Of a DNA stretch of 64,000 bases, positions 29,492 through 37,513 are shown in pieces. The stretch covers positions 4,346,501-4,410,500 of the forward strand of contig NZ_OY762934.1 of NCBI RefSeq assembly GCF_963667045.1, given 5' to 3'. Position 1 is the stretch's first letter; every line of letters starts with the position of its first letter. The notes under the pieces are model-generated. The model saw only the letters and a program-made list of their open reading frames with translations. It searched no databases and had not been told where the DNA came from. The translations under genes were made by a program, and so were the position numbers. Source of the DNA: an uncultured Cohaesibacter sp. GTDB taxonomy: Bacteria; Pseudomonadota; Alphaproteobacteria; Rhizobiales; Cohaesibacteraceae.

Positions 29492-30511
29492 CTATTGGAC
29501 CTGTTTTATTCTGGTGAAGTCGAGAATGCTCGATTCCTCCCTCAAATGGTCTGGTGCATAACGAGCATAGACGTGTTCCGTCACTGCTGTATTTGAATGC
29601 CCTAGATACTGCGCGATCTTCTGCATTGGAACTCCTGCTGCTGCCAGATGAACGGCTGCGGAATGGCGTAAAACGTGTGGAGAAACATTCTCAAGCCCAG
29701 CATCTTGCACCGCTTTGTTAAACCCTGTTTTGATTGACTTTACTTGTTGGCCATTCCATTCAATCACGAACTCTGAAAGGGCTCCTTTTTTAGCTTCAAA
29801 TAGTGCAGCTTTTGCTCCAGCATTCATTGGAACTGTGGCTCGACCTTTCCTTGTAGTGGCACTGTCAACTTTCAGGTCGATCACTCCTTTACTAAAATCG
29901 ACACGATCCCATTCAAGTTCAAGAAGAGCGCCTACCCGGCACGCTGTTGAGAGCATAAGGATAATAGAAAGTTTGATATGTGGGGTTGTTGCAGCTTCAA
30001 TCAGTCGCTGACATTCCGATGTAGTTAAAAATCTGTCTTTCGGGGCTGGTTTTCGAGGTCGCTCTATCGGGGGAGCAAAGTCGATAAGACGATGTTCATG
30101 CGCCCATTTCAAAACTGTGCGTATGTGGCCCAGTTCGGTCCAAATGGTGCCATCCTTTTTCCCCTTTCTTCTCCTTTCTGCCGTGTATGAGCGGCAAACT
30201 TCCGTTGAGAAATCCTCTGTTCTCAAATGGGCAAAGTGGGGCGCAATTGCCTTCCACTCGTAGCCCATGATCTCGACAACGCGCTTTCCCTTTTTTTCTT
30301 CACAATAGGCATTCCAAAGCTCCGAAAAGACAGGCTCCTCTTGAACTTGGCATCGATGAGAGAATTCTTTGAAACGTCTCTCCGCTTCTTTTTTCGTTCT
30401 TACTTCCTGCCTCTCACTTGATGCAAATAGGCGATGGCGGGGCCGCTTATCACCTTCTCTCCATGTGACGACCCAATTTCCTTTGAGGCGTCCAAGCTTG
30501 TATTCTGGCAT
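29492..30511 (-). CDS. Phage-type tyrosine recombinase (integrase)
   Basis: A 339-residue site-specific integrase. An N-terminal arm/core-binding part (1-160) is followed by the catalytic domain with the expected residues: Arg in STACRVGALLELEWD, His-x-x-Arg in SPHVLRHSAAVHL, His in YLGHSNTAVTEHV and the nucleophile Tyr in VYARYAP. It points toward the tRNA gene 45 bases away, the usual layout for integration into a tRNA 3' end. The excisionase-like gene overlaps its 5' end by 112 bases in another frame. Confidence 0.93.
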   Translation of the reverse strand: MPEYKLGRLKGNWVVTWREGDKRPRHRLFASSERQEVRTKKEAERRFKEFSHRCQVQEEPVFSELWNAYCEEKKGKRVVEIMGYEWKAIAPHFAHLRTEDFSTEVCRSYTAERRRKGKKDGTIWTELGHIRTVLKWAHEHRLIDFAPPIERPRKPAPKDRFLTTSECQRLIEAATTPHIKLSIILMLSTACRVGALLELEWDRVDFSKGVIDLKVDSATTRKGRATVPMNAGAKAALFEAKKGALSEFVIEWNGQQVKSIKTGFNKAVQDAGLENVSPHVLRHSAAVHLAAAGVPMQKIAQYLGHSNTAVTEHVYARYAPDHLREESSILDFTRIKQVQ

Positions 30512-30669
30512 AGCAAATCCTCCAATGCGTCTTTAGGGATGCGGATCAGCTTTCCACCGAGGCGAAAGTGACGCAACTTTTTTTGTCGGCAAAGCTTACG
30601 TATAAAGGCAGGCGAACATCCTAGGTATTCAGCTGCTGTAACTGGAGTAAACGGTTTCTCTTCCATCAC
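30400..30669 (-). CDS. Excisionase-like helix-turn-helix protein
   Basis: An 89-residue protein with a MerR/excisionase-type winged helix (FTPVTAAEYLGCSPAFIRKLCRQKKLRHFRLGGK, residues 7-40). Together with the adjacent integrase it should set the direction of recombination at the tRNA. Its 3' third overlaps the integrase start by 112 bases, and its own 5' end overlaps the upstream gene, so translation is tightly coupled. The overlap with the integrase is larger than usual but both frames look real. Confidence 0.75.
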   Translation of the reverse strand: MMEEKPFTPVTAAEYLGCSPAFIRKLCRQKKLRHFRLGGKLIRIPKDALEDLLCQNTSLDASKEIGSSHGEKVISGPAIAYLHQVRGRK

Positions 30670-30937
30670 TGTCTTTCTCTTGTTTCTTTAGGCACTCTGC
30701 CGTAATCGCGATTCTTTGCCCCATGGCGCGCAGGAGGATGCTTGCGGTTCCGATGTCGAATGTATCGACCTTGCCCTTCAGGTGGTTCATGACTGCTTCG
30801 GGTGACATCTGCACAGCGTTCGATAGCTCTGTGATGTGCCCTCCGTTGTCCTGGTAGATCTGGAAGGCGTTGCGGCACAGATCGACGGTATTCTGGACGG
30901 CATCAAAGCGATGGGTGAAGATCTCTTCCTGTGTCAT
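30629..30937 (-). CDS. Hypothetical phage protein
   Basis: A 102-residue protein starting MTQEEIFTHRFDAVQNTV at 30937. An ATGA overlap with the upstream DUF968 gene (stop at 30934) supports this start over a longer frame to 31033. The middle contains a helix-turn-helix-like stretch (ITELSNAVQMSPEAVMNHLKG), so it may bind DNA. No family is recognised. It lies in the leftward early operon. Confidence 0.6.
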   Translation of the reverse strand: MTQEEIFTHRFDAVQNTVDLCRNAFQIYQDNGGHITELSNAVQMSPEAVMNHLKGKVDTFDIGTASILLRAMGQRIAITAECLKKQEKDSDGRETVYSSYSS

Positions 30938-31308
30938 CGTCTCGCCCTCGCGATGAGTGTCTGGCATGTTTCTTCGTCTCCGGTGTTCTCGTAGAGGTCC
31001 AAGGCGAGCTGGACGACCTGCTGCCATTGCCACCCCATGGCGGACCAGAAGCGAACCTCATTCATGCTGTGCTGTCTGACGTGCAGCTGAGGGACCATGG
31101 GCAGGACGAACCGGTCGTCGGGTTTCTCGCGCATTCCCGTGTGCCGCTTGTTCAAGGGCAGGCAGGAGGACCGCAGATGACAGGCCTCAACCCCGAAGCG
31201 CCCGGTATGGACGCAAGGCAATGTCCTGATGAATGCAAGATGCTGCCTGTCTTCCTGACGCGGGGTGCGGAAGAGCGGGCCGGATCGGCTGGGAGCTAGT
31301 GAACCCAT
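30934..31308 (-). CDS. DUF968-like phage endonuclease
   Basis: A 124-residue protein resembling the DUF968 family of phage HNH-like nucleases. The conserved elements are visible: HLAFIRTLPCVHTGR, VEACHLR, GMREKPDDRFVLPM and HVRQHSMNEVRFW. The Cys and His residues would bind a metal. It probably acts in phage recombination or replication. It overlaps the upstream coiled-coil gene by 13 bases and is coupled by ATGA to the gene downstream. Confidence 0.75.
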   Translation of the reverse strand: MGSLAPSRSGPLFRTPRQEDRQHLAFIRTLPCVHTGRFGVEACHLRSSCLPLNKRHTGMREKPDDRFVLPMVPQLHVRQHSMNEVRFWSAMGWQWQQVVQLALDLYENTGDEETCQTLIARARR

Positions 31309-31583
31309 TGCTGTGCTTTCCCCTGTTGGGCCTTCAGGCGTTTGATTTTGGCCACAAGGACGGTGACCAGCTCGAAGAGCAGCTCATTCATCTCAAAGGC
31401 CCGTGAGAGGTTGGTTGCAGTGCTGCGGTTGGCTGTGAGCTGCTCGAGCCTTTCCAGCTGGAGGGCTTCGAGGGTGGCATAGTGCGTTTGCAGGGTTGCC
31501 AGCTGGTGGCGTAGAAGGCGGATCTGCTGATCCTTGTCTGTCGCGGATGCTGCAGTGCTTTGGGTCTGATGATCGGCTGCCAT
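31296..31583 (-). CDS. Hypothetical phage protein with coiled coil
   Basis: A 95-residue protein with a Leu/Gln-rich predicted coiled coil (QQIRLLRHQLATLQTHYATLEAL) and a second helix near the C-terminus. Its start shares one base with the upstream stop (TAATG at 31583), so it is translationally coupled in the leftward operon. No family or function is recognised. Confidence 0.6.
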   Translation of the reverse strand: MAADHQTQSTAASATDKDQQIRLLRHQLATLQTHYATLEALQLERLEQLTANRSTATNLSRAFEMNELLFELVTVLVAKIKRLKAQQGKAQQWVH

Positions 31584-32080
31584 TATGCGACCTCACAGAG
31601 TTGTTGAACATCTTCATGAGCATGGAGCGCCTTGATGCCTTCAAGGGTGGCCATGGGGAGACCGGCAAGGATCGTGGTTGCCTCTTCAAGGCTTGGGGCG
31701 CGCGGTTGGCCGTCCGAGGTCTCAAGGCGACACAAAGGGGCGACCCTTGACTTGAGGTCGACAAACTCGATGCCGGGGCGCGCCCATGCTGCCTTGCCCA
31801 TGCGCTTGATCTCGCAGTCCATCACCTGCAGGAAGTGATCCCTGTCATAGAGGACGACGGTCTTTGTGGTCCGGGCCATCTGGGCGAGCCAGGGAATGAC
31901 CATGCGAGGGGACAGGCCAAAGCGGATGATGTCCTGCTCGGCCATGCCCGTTGGCACAGAGACGGTAACAGAGGGGCGGACAAGGCAGGAGAAGTGATTG
32001 GTTCCCACCTCTGCCTCAAGGGAGAGGAGATAGGGCTCGACACCTCGTGTCGCCTGATAATGGACATAGAGCGGGGTCAT
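31583..32080 (-). CDS. Hypothetical phage protein, possibly a degenerate DnaQ-like exonuclease
   Basis: A 165-residue protein. Its segment spacing resembles the exonuclease fold: HFSCLVRP, GMAEQDIIRFGLS and PSLEEATTILAG line up by eye with the strands and helices of phage 3'-5' exonucleases. However, the first acidic motif (normally DxE) reads YQATRG and the middle motif lacks the Asn/Asp pattern, so catalysis is unlikely. A genuine DnaQ-like gene lies two genes upstream. It is coupled by ATGA to recT. The fold assignment is inference. Confidence 0.5.
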   Translation of the reverse strand: MTPLYVHYQATRGVEPYLLSLEAEVGTNHFSCLVRPSVTVSVPTGMAEQDIIRFGLSPRMVIPWLAQMARTTKTVVLYDRDHFLQVMDCEIKRMGKAAWARPGIEFVDLKSRVAPLCRLETSDGQPRAPSLEEATTILAGLPMATLEGIKALHAHEDVQQLCEVA

Positions 32081-33081
32081 TGCTGCCGTTCCCTGTCCAG
32101 ATCGGCTCGGCGCTGATGCACGGCCTTGTTGGCCAGTGTCTGGAATGCCTCGCCCGCATCAAGCACATCCTGACCGAACGCGGAGAGGACGGCGTCGATA
32201 TCCCTGGTCGTGCGGCAGCCGGACAGGGCCTCCTCGATGCTGTTCAGAAGGTCGATCTGTCCCTCAGGCAGATTGGGCAGCGGGGTGTCTGAGGCCTCTG
32301 GGGCTGCAGGAGCTGCAGGAGCTGCAGGAGCTGCAGTGTCTTGCTGTGGTTGCTCACCTTCAGGCGTGATCTCTTCAGGATCGGCGCTCCGGGCTTGTGT
32401 GAGCTGTTTCTGAATGCTGTCTGCGTCAAAGCCTTCATCGACCGGATCAATATGCTTGCGAGAGGACAGGCGCTCTTGAAGAGAAGGTGTTCCATCCCTG
32501 ACCTGGTTAGGGCCATGAGCCTGCTGGATCTCTTCACGATCATAAACCCCTAAAAGCACTTCAGGGGTGTAACGCCGTCCCCATGCCCGGGCGGTGTAAT
32601 AGCAATGCTGTTGATCCGGGTCCGACTTCCAAAGGGGAGAATTTTTTGGCGTGATGTCCCCGAACCGGGGAGACCGCACTTCATAGACCTCTCCATCCAG
32701 TTTGCCATAGGCGATACAAACCCGATCCGTACCTGTTCCTTCAAAGGCAAACTTGAGACGACCCTCGATACCGGAACGCGTATTGACCACCGCCATGATA
32801 AGCTGCGCTTCATAGGCGATTTGGCCATTAACGGCATAGGATTTGGACGCCACAGCAAAGGGGCTCATCTCCCATTCCAAAGCTTGCATGGCAATGGCCA
32901 TGCAGGCTCCGGCATTGCCGCGGAGATGTTTGGGTAAAGCAAGATCTGCAGTGCACATGACATCTGCGAACTTGACAACCTCGGCAAGGGTCTGGGGGGC
33001 TATCTTTGCTCCCCTGTCAGATGCGATGGAGACATTGGAAAGGCGTGTCTCTGATTGGGTCTTTTGGGGTAACTTGTTCAT
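32077..33081 (-). CDS. RecT family single-strand annealing protein
   Basis: A 334-residue protein of the RecT/Redbeta-type annealing family. The conserved core covers residues 25-190, including ALPKHLRGNAGACMAIAMQALEWEMSPFAVA, IAYEAQLIMAVVN and CYYTARAWGRRYTPEVLLGVY. The C-terminal third is an unstructured linker containing a (AAP)4 stretch encoded by 9-base DNA repeats near 32301-32337. With the RecE-like nuclease and the DnaQ-like exonuclease just upstream it forms a two-component recombination module for the element. Confidence 0.88.
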   Translation of the reverse strand: MNKLPQKTQSETRLSNVSIASDRGAKIAPQTLAEVVKFADVMCTADLALPKHLRGNAGACMAIAMQALEWEMSPFAVASKSYAVNGQIAYEAQLIMAVVNTRSGIEGRLKFAFEGTGTDRVCIAYGKLDGEVYEVRSPRFGDITPKNSPLWKSDPDQQHCYYTARAWGRRYTPEVLLGVYDREEIQQAHGPNQVRDGTPSLQERLSSRKHIDPVDEGFDADSIQKQLTQARSADPEEITPEGEQPQQDTAAPAAPAAPAAPEASDTPLPNLPEGQIDLLNSIEEALSGCRTTRDIDAVLSAFGQDVLDAGEAFQTLANKAVHQRRADLDRERQQ

Positions 33082-33083
33082 AG

Positions 33084-33779
33084 TCAGGCTCCCAGATAGT
33101 GACGGGCGGTATGCTTCTCATCCGCGCCCAGATCGGACTTGTTGACGATCCACCACAGATAGTCCTGCGGCAGTTCGGACCAATTGAGGCCGCGATGCTT
33201 GCCAAAGGTGACCTGCTGCAACAGGACCGGTGTTGTGGTCAGGCGCACAAGCTCGTCAACTGAGGCAAGGGCCGGGGTAAGAGTAAGAAGGTGCTTGATG
33301 ATATGAGCGGTGACATAGCTGTCCGGCCCGGCACGATGGGGCGGCATGGCTGCATTCTGATCCATGGCCTCGTTGAGCCCTTCCAGCCAGTAGCGCAGCA
33401 CCTGATTGGAATGCCCGGGAGCATCGGGGAGCAGGTGTCTGGCGCAAATATAGGAGCATATCCAGCGGTGAGAGCCGCCACCAAAGAAGGCATGCTCAAA
33501 GGCCGCATTATGGGCCGCAAAGACATCCCCCTCCCGCATGCCCTGCATCAGGGTGCGGAAGGCCACATCAGGAGAGGGGGCTCCCATGACATCCCTGTCC
33601 GAGATGTGATGCACTGCTCGGGTCTCCGGGGGAATGGGATGACCGGGATTGACCAGAAAGCCAACGGTTGGCTGAATGCCCTTGCCCAGATCAAGATCGG
33701 TATAGGCAACCTCACACACAGCCTTGATCCGGTCTTCCGGTGTTCCAGTGGTCTCAAAATCAATGACGCGGATCTTCAT
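33084..33779 (-). CDS. DnaQ-like 3'-5' exonuclease with C-terminal DUF3820-like domain
   Basis: A 231-residue protein. The exonuclease domain has the first acidic motif VIDFETTG (residues 5-12), a middle AHNAAFE motif and a third motif near AGPDSYVTAHI. The last 60 residues (VTFGKHRGLNWSELPQDYLWWIVNK) form a small domain seen fused to exonucleases (DUF3820, putative quorum-sensing-regulated factor). It is coupled by ATGA to the RecE-like gene and precedes recT by 2 bases. Confidence 0.85.
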   Translation of the reverse strand: MKIRVIDFETTGTPEDRIKAVCEVAYTDLDLGKGIQPTVGFLVNPGHPIPPETRAVHHISDRDVMGAPSPDVAFRTLMQGMREGDVFAAHNAAFEHAFFGGGSHRWICSYICARHLLPDAPGHSNQVLRYWLEGLNEAMDQNAAMPPHRAGPDSYVTAHIIKHLLTLTPALASVDELVRLTTTPVLLQQVTFGKHRGLNWSELPQDYLWWIVNKSDLGADEKHTARHYLGA

Positions 33780-34771
33780 TCTGCTGCGACTCCATAGGTG
33801 ATAGGGTTCTGGACATCGGGCAGCAAGCCGCCCTCAAGGTCTGCTTCAAGGGTCTTCTGGGTCCAGCCGGGAAGATAGGCATGGTTGCCGCTGCCCTTGT
33901 ATGTTGGCCAGTGATCCCGCTCCATGCACTCGGCCAATGTCCTGAGGGCGCGGCGGATCTGACATTCCCCAAGGAAGATGGCCCGTTGATCCACCGGCTT
34001 GAGATTGTAGGCGTAAGGCGCACTGGTCTCGACAAAGAGCAGAATGAACTCTTCCACTGTCCGGCCGAAGATTGCTTCCATGCCCATATTCACCAGGGCC
34101 AGTTGCATGTGGTAGCCATGGGCCCCGATTGCCCTTTGACAATCGTCATCGCTTGCACTGGTGCCAATGGTCTTCAGGTCAACAATCGTGTTCTCTATCG
34201 GTGGGATGACATCGGGGCGGGCCTTCAGCCAGATCCCTGTCTCTCTGTCCTGCCAAATGAGGGATCGCTCGATATGGCCTGAGAGCAAACCATGCTGCCT
34301 GATCATGGGGTCCCGGGCCAACATGCGGGCCATGCCCTGGATGTCTTCAAGCTGGCCTGGCGTTATGATGTAAAGACCGGCGTCTTCCTGATCTGCGTTC
34401 CAGTCTTTGCAGGCATTGGCGTTGTTGTTCCATGGCTTCTCCTCGCCCTTGGCATTGATGTAGGTCTCCGGGCGGATCGCGAATTTCTCATGAAAGCCGG
34501 TCTCGCCAAGAAAGAGCGTGTGAGCGGCCTGTCCAATGGAGAAGAAGGGCTTTTTGTCCTCTTCGGTTCGATCCGGATCAATATATTGGGACCAGAAGTG
34601 GAGAGGGGATTTGTGCTCCAGAAGGCGTAAGCCGGAGGATGACACACTGAAGCCTGCACAGCATTGGCCATGATACTGTTCGATATCGATTGCATAGCAA
34701 CCCGGCTCACAGATGGTTTGGCCAGTCTCGATCCTGATCGGGGTGGCCAGTTGTTCTTCAAAGATGGTCAT
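33776..34771 (-). CDS. RecE-like PD-(D/E)XK nuclease
   Basis: A 331-residue nuclease of the RecE/lambda-exonuclease-like class (DUF3799-type). The active-site pattern is visible as LKARPDVIPP followed by NTIVDLKTIGTSASDD, with a later YHMQLALVNMG helix. The N-terminal SGLRLLEHKSPLHFWSQY and FSIGQAAHTLFLG segments are also typical. It should resect double-stranded ends to load the RecT partner. It is translationally coupled to the downstream exonuclease gene. A 30-codon frame lies directly upstream. Confidence 0.85.
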   Translation of the reverse strand: MTIFEEQLATPIRIETGQTICEPGCYAIDIEQYHGQCCAGFSVSSSGLRLLEHKSPLHFWSQYIDPDRTEEDKKPFFSIGQAAHTLFLGETGFHEKFAIRPETYINAKGEEKPWNNNANACKDWNADQEDAGLYIITPGQLEDIQGMARMLARDPMIRQHGLLSGHIERSLIWQDRETGIWLKARPDVIPPIENTIVDLKTIGTSASDDDCQRAIGAHGYHMQLALVNMGMEAIFGRTVEEFILLFVETSAPYAYNLKPVDQRAIFLGECQIRRALRTLAECMERDHWPTYKGSGNHAYLPGWTQKTLEADLEGGLLPDVQNPITYGVAAE

Positions 34772-34772
34772 A

Positions 34773-34865
34773 TCAAAATGCTCCGGGTTGAAGGATGGCG
34801 GCCCATGAGAGGACAGCCGACAGGAAGGTGATCAGAGCACCAAGCTCCAGACAGGCGCGTGTCAT
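34773..34865 (-). CDS. Putative 30-residue hydrophobic small protein
   Basis: The frame begins at ATG 34865 behind AGGAGAG and ends one base before the RecE-like gene. The product is almost entirely one hydrophobic helix (LELGALITFLSAVLSWAAIL). Its ribosome site, and the RecE-like ribosome site embedded in its last codons, argue for real coupled translation. No family is recognised; a small membrane protein is the only inference. Confidence 0.45.
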   Translation of the reverse strand: MTRACLELGALITFLSAVLSWAAILQPGAF

Positions 34866-34959
34866 GGCTCTCTCCTGATAAAGACCCCCGGCAGGGGTGG
34901 CGTTATTGCCGTTTCCCTTGGTGCTGGTTTGGTGGTTATGCCCTGCCGGGGAAGGGGAA

Positions 34960-35922
34960 TTAGAAGTGAAGGGTGATGTTTGGCACCTGCCCGGCCTCGA
35001 TCAGCTGGACGACAGCGGCGGCCTGTATGGTCGGGATGCCGGTTTGATTGACGATGGCAGCAACGGCATCGGAGACGACCTTGTCATGATGGGTTTCATC
35101 ATCGCGCCGCTTGGCCTCGGCCTGTTGCTTGCGCCGCTCCTCCGCCTCGATCCGCTCGGCTTCCGCCTTGCGCGCGCGGTCTTCAAGGGCGGCCAGCTCG
35201 GCCTTGCGCTGCTCTTCGCGCTGACGGGCAAGCTCTGCTTCGCGTTCCTGTTTGGCCTTTGCCTCTTCTGCCTCACGATCTGCGCGGTCTTTGGCTTCTT
35301 CAGCCCGGCGTTTGGCTTCGGCCTCTGCCTGCTGGTGCTTGAGTTCGGCCAGCTCTGCAGCCTGCTTCTCCGATACCTCTGCCTGCTGCAGCTGGGGTCT
35401 GAGGATGCCAAGGGCCCGGTTCTTCTCGGCCGTCGCCTTCCCGATGCGGTCGCCCCACCAGTCGCCCAGATCGAAGGCTTCAACCGCTGCGATCCGGTCC
35501 CGGATACCCTGGGAGGTTGCGCCAAAGCCGACACAGCCCAGATCAACAAGGCGCTGGAGTTCGCTTTTGCGCCGAGCCTCAAGGGCCTCCTGCTCCTGTT
35601 CCCAGTCGGTGAGGGGCTTGCGTGCCTGATCCCGGCGCTTGTCCAGCTCATCCCGCGCCCGTTTGCGCACGGCGTTGACGGCATCAAGCTTCCTGCGGGC
35701 CTCTTCGGTGAGGTCCTTGCCTGCGGTATCAATGGCGGTTTTGGTGCGGACAATCTTCTGGGAGAGGGTGGTGATCTCCTTGCGGCTCTTTGCGGTCGAC
35801 AGATCGGGGACAAAGCCATTGAGGGTCTCGTCCACCTTCACCAGAAGCGCGTCGAGCGCGCCGTCCATGGTGATGATCTGGGCCGGTGTCTTGTCAAATT
35901 CGATTGGAAGCTGTGCGGTCAT
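34960..35922 (-). CDS. Phage coiled-coil protein (DUF1351-like)
   Basis: A 320-residue protein with a helical N-terminal half (KSRKEITTLSQKIVRTKTAID) and a long, very charged coiled coil (about 190-270, rich in Ala, Glu, Lys and Arg), ending in a small C-terminal domain. It resembles DUF1351-type proteins found beside RecT-like modules in phages, where a role in recombination or replication is suspected. The start at 35922 is preceded by AGGACAAGACA. A stem-loop repeat shared with the terminase gene lies 31 bases upstream. Confidence 0.65.
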   Translation of the reverse strand: MTAQLPIEFDKTPAQIITMDGALDALLVKVDETLNGFVPDLSTAKSRKEITTLSQKIVRTKTAIDTAGKDLTEEARRKLDAVNAVRKRARDELDKRRDQARKPLTDWEQEQEALEARRKSELQRLVDLGCVGFGATSQGIRDRIAAVEAFDLGDWWGDRIGKATAEKNRALGILRPQLQQAEVSEKQAAELAELKHQQAEAEAKRRAEEAKDRADREAEEAKAKQEREAELARQREEQRKAELAALEDRARKAEAERIEAEERRKQQAEAKRRDDETHHDKVVSDAVAAIVNQTGIPTIQAAAVVQLIEAGQVPNITLHF

Positions 35923-35953
35923 TGTCTTGTCCTTAACGGGGGGGCTGGCAGGG

Positions 35954-35977
35954 AAGGGGAGCGTTGATGGCGCTCCT
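35954..35977. repeat. Stem-loop repeat, copy 1 (leader of the DUF1351-like gene)
   Basis: A 24-base sequence identical to 45018-45041. It contains GGAGCG-TTGATGG-CGCTCC, a 6-bp stem with a 7-base loop. It lies 31 bases upstream of the start at 35922. Confidence 0.75.
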
Positions 35978-35998
35978 TTCGACGCAAGGGAGACCTTG

Positions 35999-36217
35999 TT
36001 ATTCTGCTGCGATGCTGTGGGCTTTAGTCCGGGCCAGCTCATTTGCTGCAAACAGGTCCAGCCTGCCTTTCAGATCCTTCACCAGGGCTCTGGCGTCGTC
36101 TCCGATCTCGGGACGTCTCAAGCAGACTTCCAGCTGATCGAATTCCATCTTTGCCATCCAGAGTTCATGGCGAAGATCTGCAACGGCATGTGTAAGGCCC
36201 TGTGTCAGGTCGCTCAT
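35999..36217 (-). CDS. Hypothetical phage protein
   Basis: A 72-residue, mainly helical protein (MSDLTQGLTHAVADLRHELW). The start at 36217 lies 26 bases after the upstream stop, and a longer frame is unsupported. The C-terminus ends IAAE, as does the next gene upstream. No family is recognised. Confidence 0.55.
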   Translation of the reverse strand: MSDLTQGLTHAVADLRHELWMAKMEFDQLEVCLRRPEIGDDARALVKDLKGRLDLFAANELARTKAHSIAAE

Positions 36218-36242
36218 GGGTCTGTCCTTGTCGGGATTGGGT

Positions 36243-36626
36243 TTATTCGGCGGCGATGCTGGAAAGGCCGAGCTGGCAGGCTGACAGGCGGTGCTCTGCA
36301 TTGGGATCGGGCGAGCCAAGGTCAAGTTCCATGGCAAAGGCATCCTCGCGGATGACACTGAGAAGCTTCTCAGCTGTGTCGGCCTCAACGCATTCAAGGA
36401 AGTCCTGTGCTTCTTCCGTGCTGCCGTTGCCGGTCTCGGAGATGGAAAGAGCAACCAGCTCGACGGCGGCCTTCGATGCGGCCTGCATGACAGTCTCGAT
36501 CAGGTCGGCATAGTTCCGGGCAACATCCACAGCGTGGAACCTGGTGCTGGTGTAGATCCGGCCTGTCTGTGCGTCCTGAATGGTCTTGTCCATCTCTGCG
36601 AGTATTTGCCCTGTTGCCTTGCTCAT
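36243..36626 (-). CDS. Hypothetical phage protein
   Basis: A 127-residue protein (MSKATGQILAEMDKTIQDA), acidic and helical. Its ATG overlaps the stop of the upstream gene by four bases. The ribosome-binding region GGAGCGGACAG is identical to that of the upstream gene. No family is recognised. Confidence 0.55.
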   Translation of the reverse strand: MSKATGQILAEMDKTIQDAQTGRIYTSTRFHAVDVARNYADLIETVMQAASKAAVELVALSISETGNGSTEEAQDFLECVEADTAEKLLSVIREDAFAMELDLGSPDPNAEHRLSACQLGLSSIAAE

Positions 36627-36856
36627 CTGTCCGCTCCGTTTGTGTGCCCAAAACGGGTTTCAATCGCGTTTTTTGCGCCATTGATGCCTGCGTATTGGCT
36701 TATGCAAATGCCATCATCAACGATGTCAAAACACTCTTTGAGGCGGCGGTAGATCAGAAGACCATGATGCTCGATTGGCTTTGCATCAGTTTCGTAAAAC
36801 TCAGGACCGTATCCACTTCCGTCTTCGCGCCAAAATTTGTTTTTGTATCTTGCCAT
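36623..36856 (-). CDS. Hypothetical phage protein, first gene of the leftward operon
   Basis: A 77-residue protein (MARYKNKFWREDGSGYGPEF) starting at 36856 behind GGAGCGGACAG. It is the first gene after the leftward promoter and operator cluster. A longer frame to 36901 would run into the promoter. No family is recognised. Confidence 0.6.
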   Translation of the reverse strand: MARYKNKFWREDGSGYGPEFYETDAKPIEHHGLLIYRRLKECFDIVDDGICISQYAGINGAKNAIETRFGHTNGADR

Positions 36857-36874
36857 CTGTCCGCTCCGTTTGTG
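36854..36874 (-). repeat. 21-bp direct repeat of a ribosome-binding region (second copy at 36624-36644)
   Basis: The 21 bases covering the start codon and ribosome site of the first leftward gene recur exactly at 36624-36644, at the start of the second gene. A duplicated translation-initiation region is the simplest reading. Confidence 0.7.
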
Positions 36875-36963
36875 CGTTGATGAGATACGAATAATACGCA
36901 AACTGCGTTATGTCAACGCAAAAAACAATATTTCCGTTAAATTGCGTTTGACGAAAAACGCAA
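36873..36963 (-). promoter_or_regulatory. Leftward early promoter and CI/Cro-type operators
   Basis: TTGACA (36916-36911 on the minus strand) is a perfect -35; TATTCG (36893-36888) at 17 bases or TATTAT at 14 bases are possible -10 elements. Overlapping it are ACGCA-AAC-TGCGT (36896-36908), CAACGCA (about 36914-36920) and TTGCGTTT-GACGA-AAAACGCAA (36942-36963). The same TTGCGT half-site recurs around the cro-like promoter, so these are probably repressor operators. Confidence 0.6.
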
Positions 36964-37513
36964 AGCAGGTTTATAGGTGGAATCGTCAGGTTAAAAATCT
37001 GGCTTTGAACAGGTCTCCGATGGAAGAGATTTCATCGGTCTGGTGGTGTCCAGGCTTCGGCTCCAAACCATCAGTTGGGTTGACGGTATGGAGATCGGCC
37101 TGTTCGAGAAAAGCCTTTAGGTCTGGGAACCGGTCGGGATTAGCTTTCGGGCAGGGTGGTTGGTCAGAGGCAAAGTGGCGTAGTCAGCGCTCCAACCCTT
37201 GTATCGCTCAAGGATCTGGCTGCCATGCAAGCAGGGTGCGATTGAATGCCTGACTTGCTGTCTGGAGCTTTTGGGCTCGGATAGGATTCATCCCTTGTAC
37301 GTGCTTGATTTTTTTCTTGCGCGTATAAGGGTGAATTCTGTCTGGAGTTCACCACGAGTATCAAATCAACTGGAAAATAAATAAAATAAAACAAATACAT
37401 AACTCTCGTCGTGTTGAGAGTCCTGTAGTGGATGTATGCGCGCGAGGAATAGAGGTTGGTTTAATTTGGAGTGGGTAAGGGTTCGAGAGCAATGCTTCTG
37501 AAATGCGAGATTT
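36964..37513. other. Unassigned region between the leftward promoter and the repressor gene
   Basis: About 550 bases with no supported gene. Frames on both strands are short and unlike any family. The 3' part (37370-37400) is A/T-rich. It may hold a lost regulatory gene or an untranslated control region. Confidence 0.4.

Noticed and set aside
32301-32337. 9-base tandem repeats that could suggest a CRISPR or VNTR array
   Set aside because: They encode an (AAP)n linker inside RecT, have no spacers, and are a coding microsatellite. No CRISPR array or cas gene is seen anywhere.
37164-37400. A minus-strand frame of 78 codons downstream of the CI-like repressor
   Set aside because: No ribosome site or family; it starts in an A/T-rich stretch and reads like noncoding DNA.
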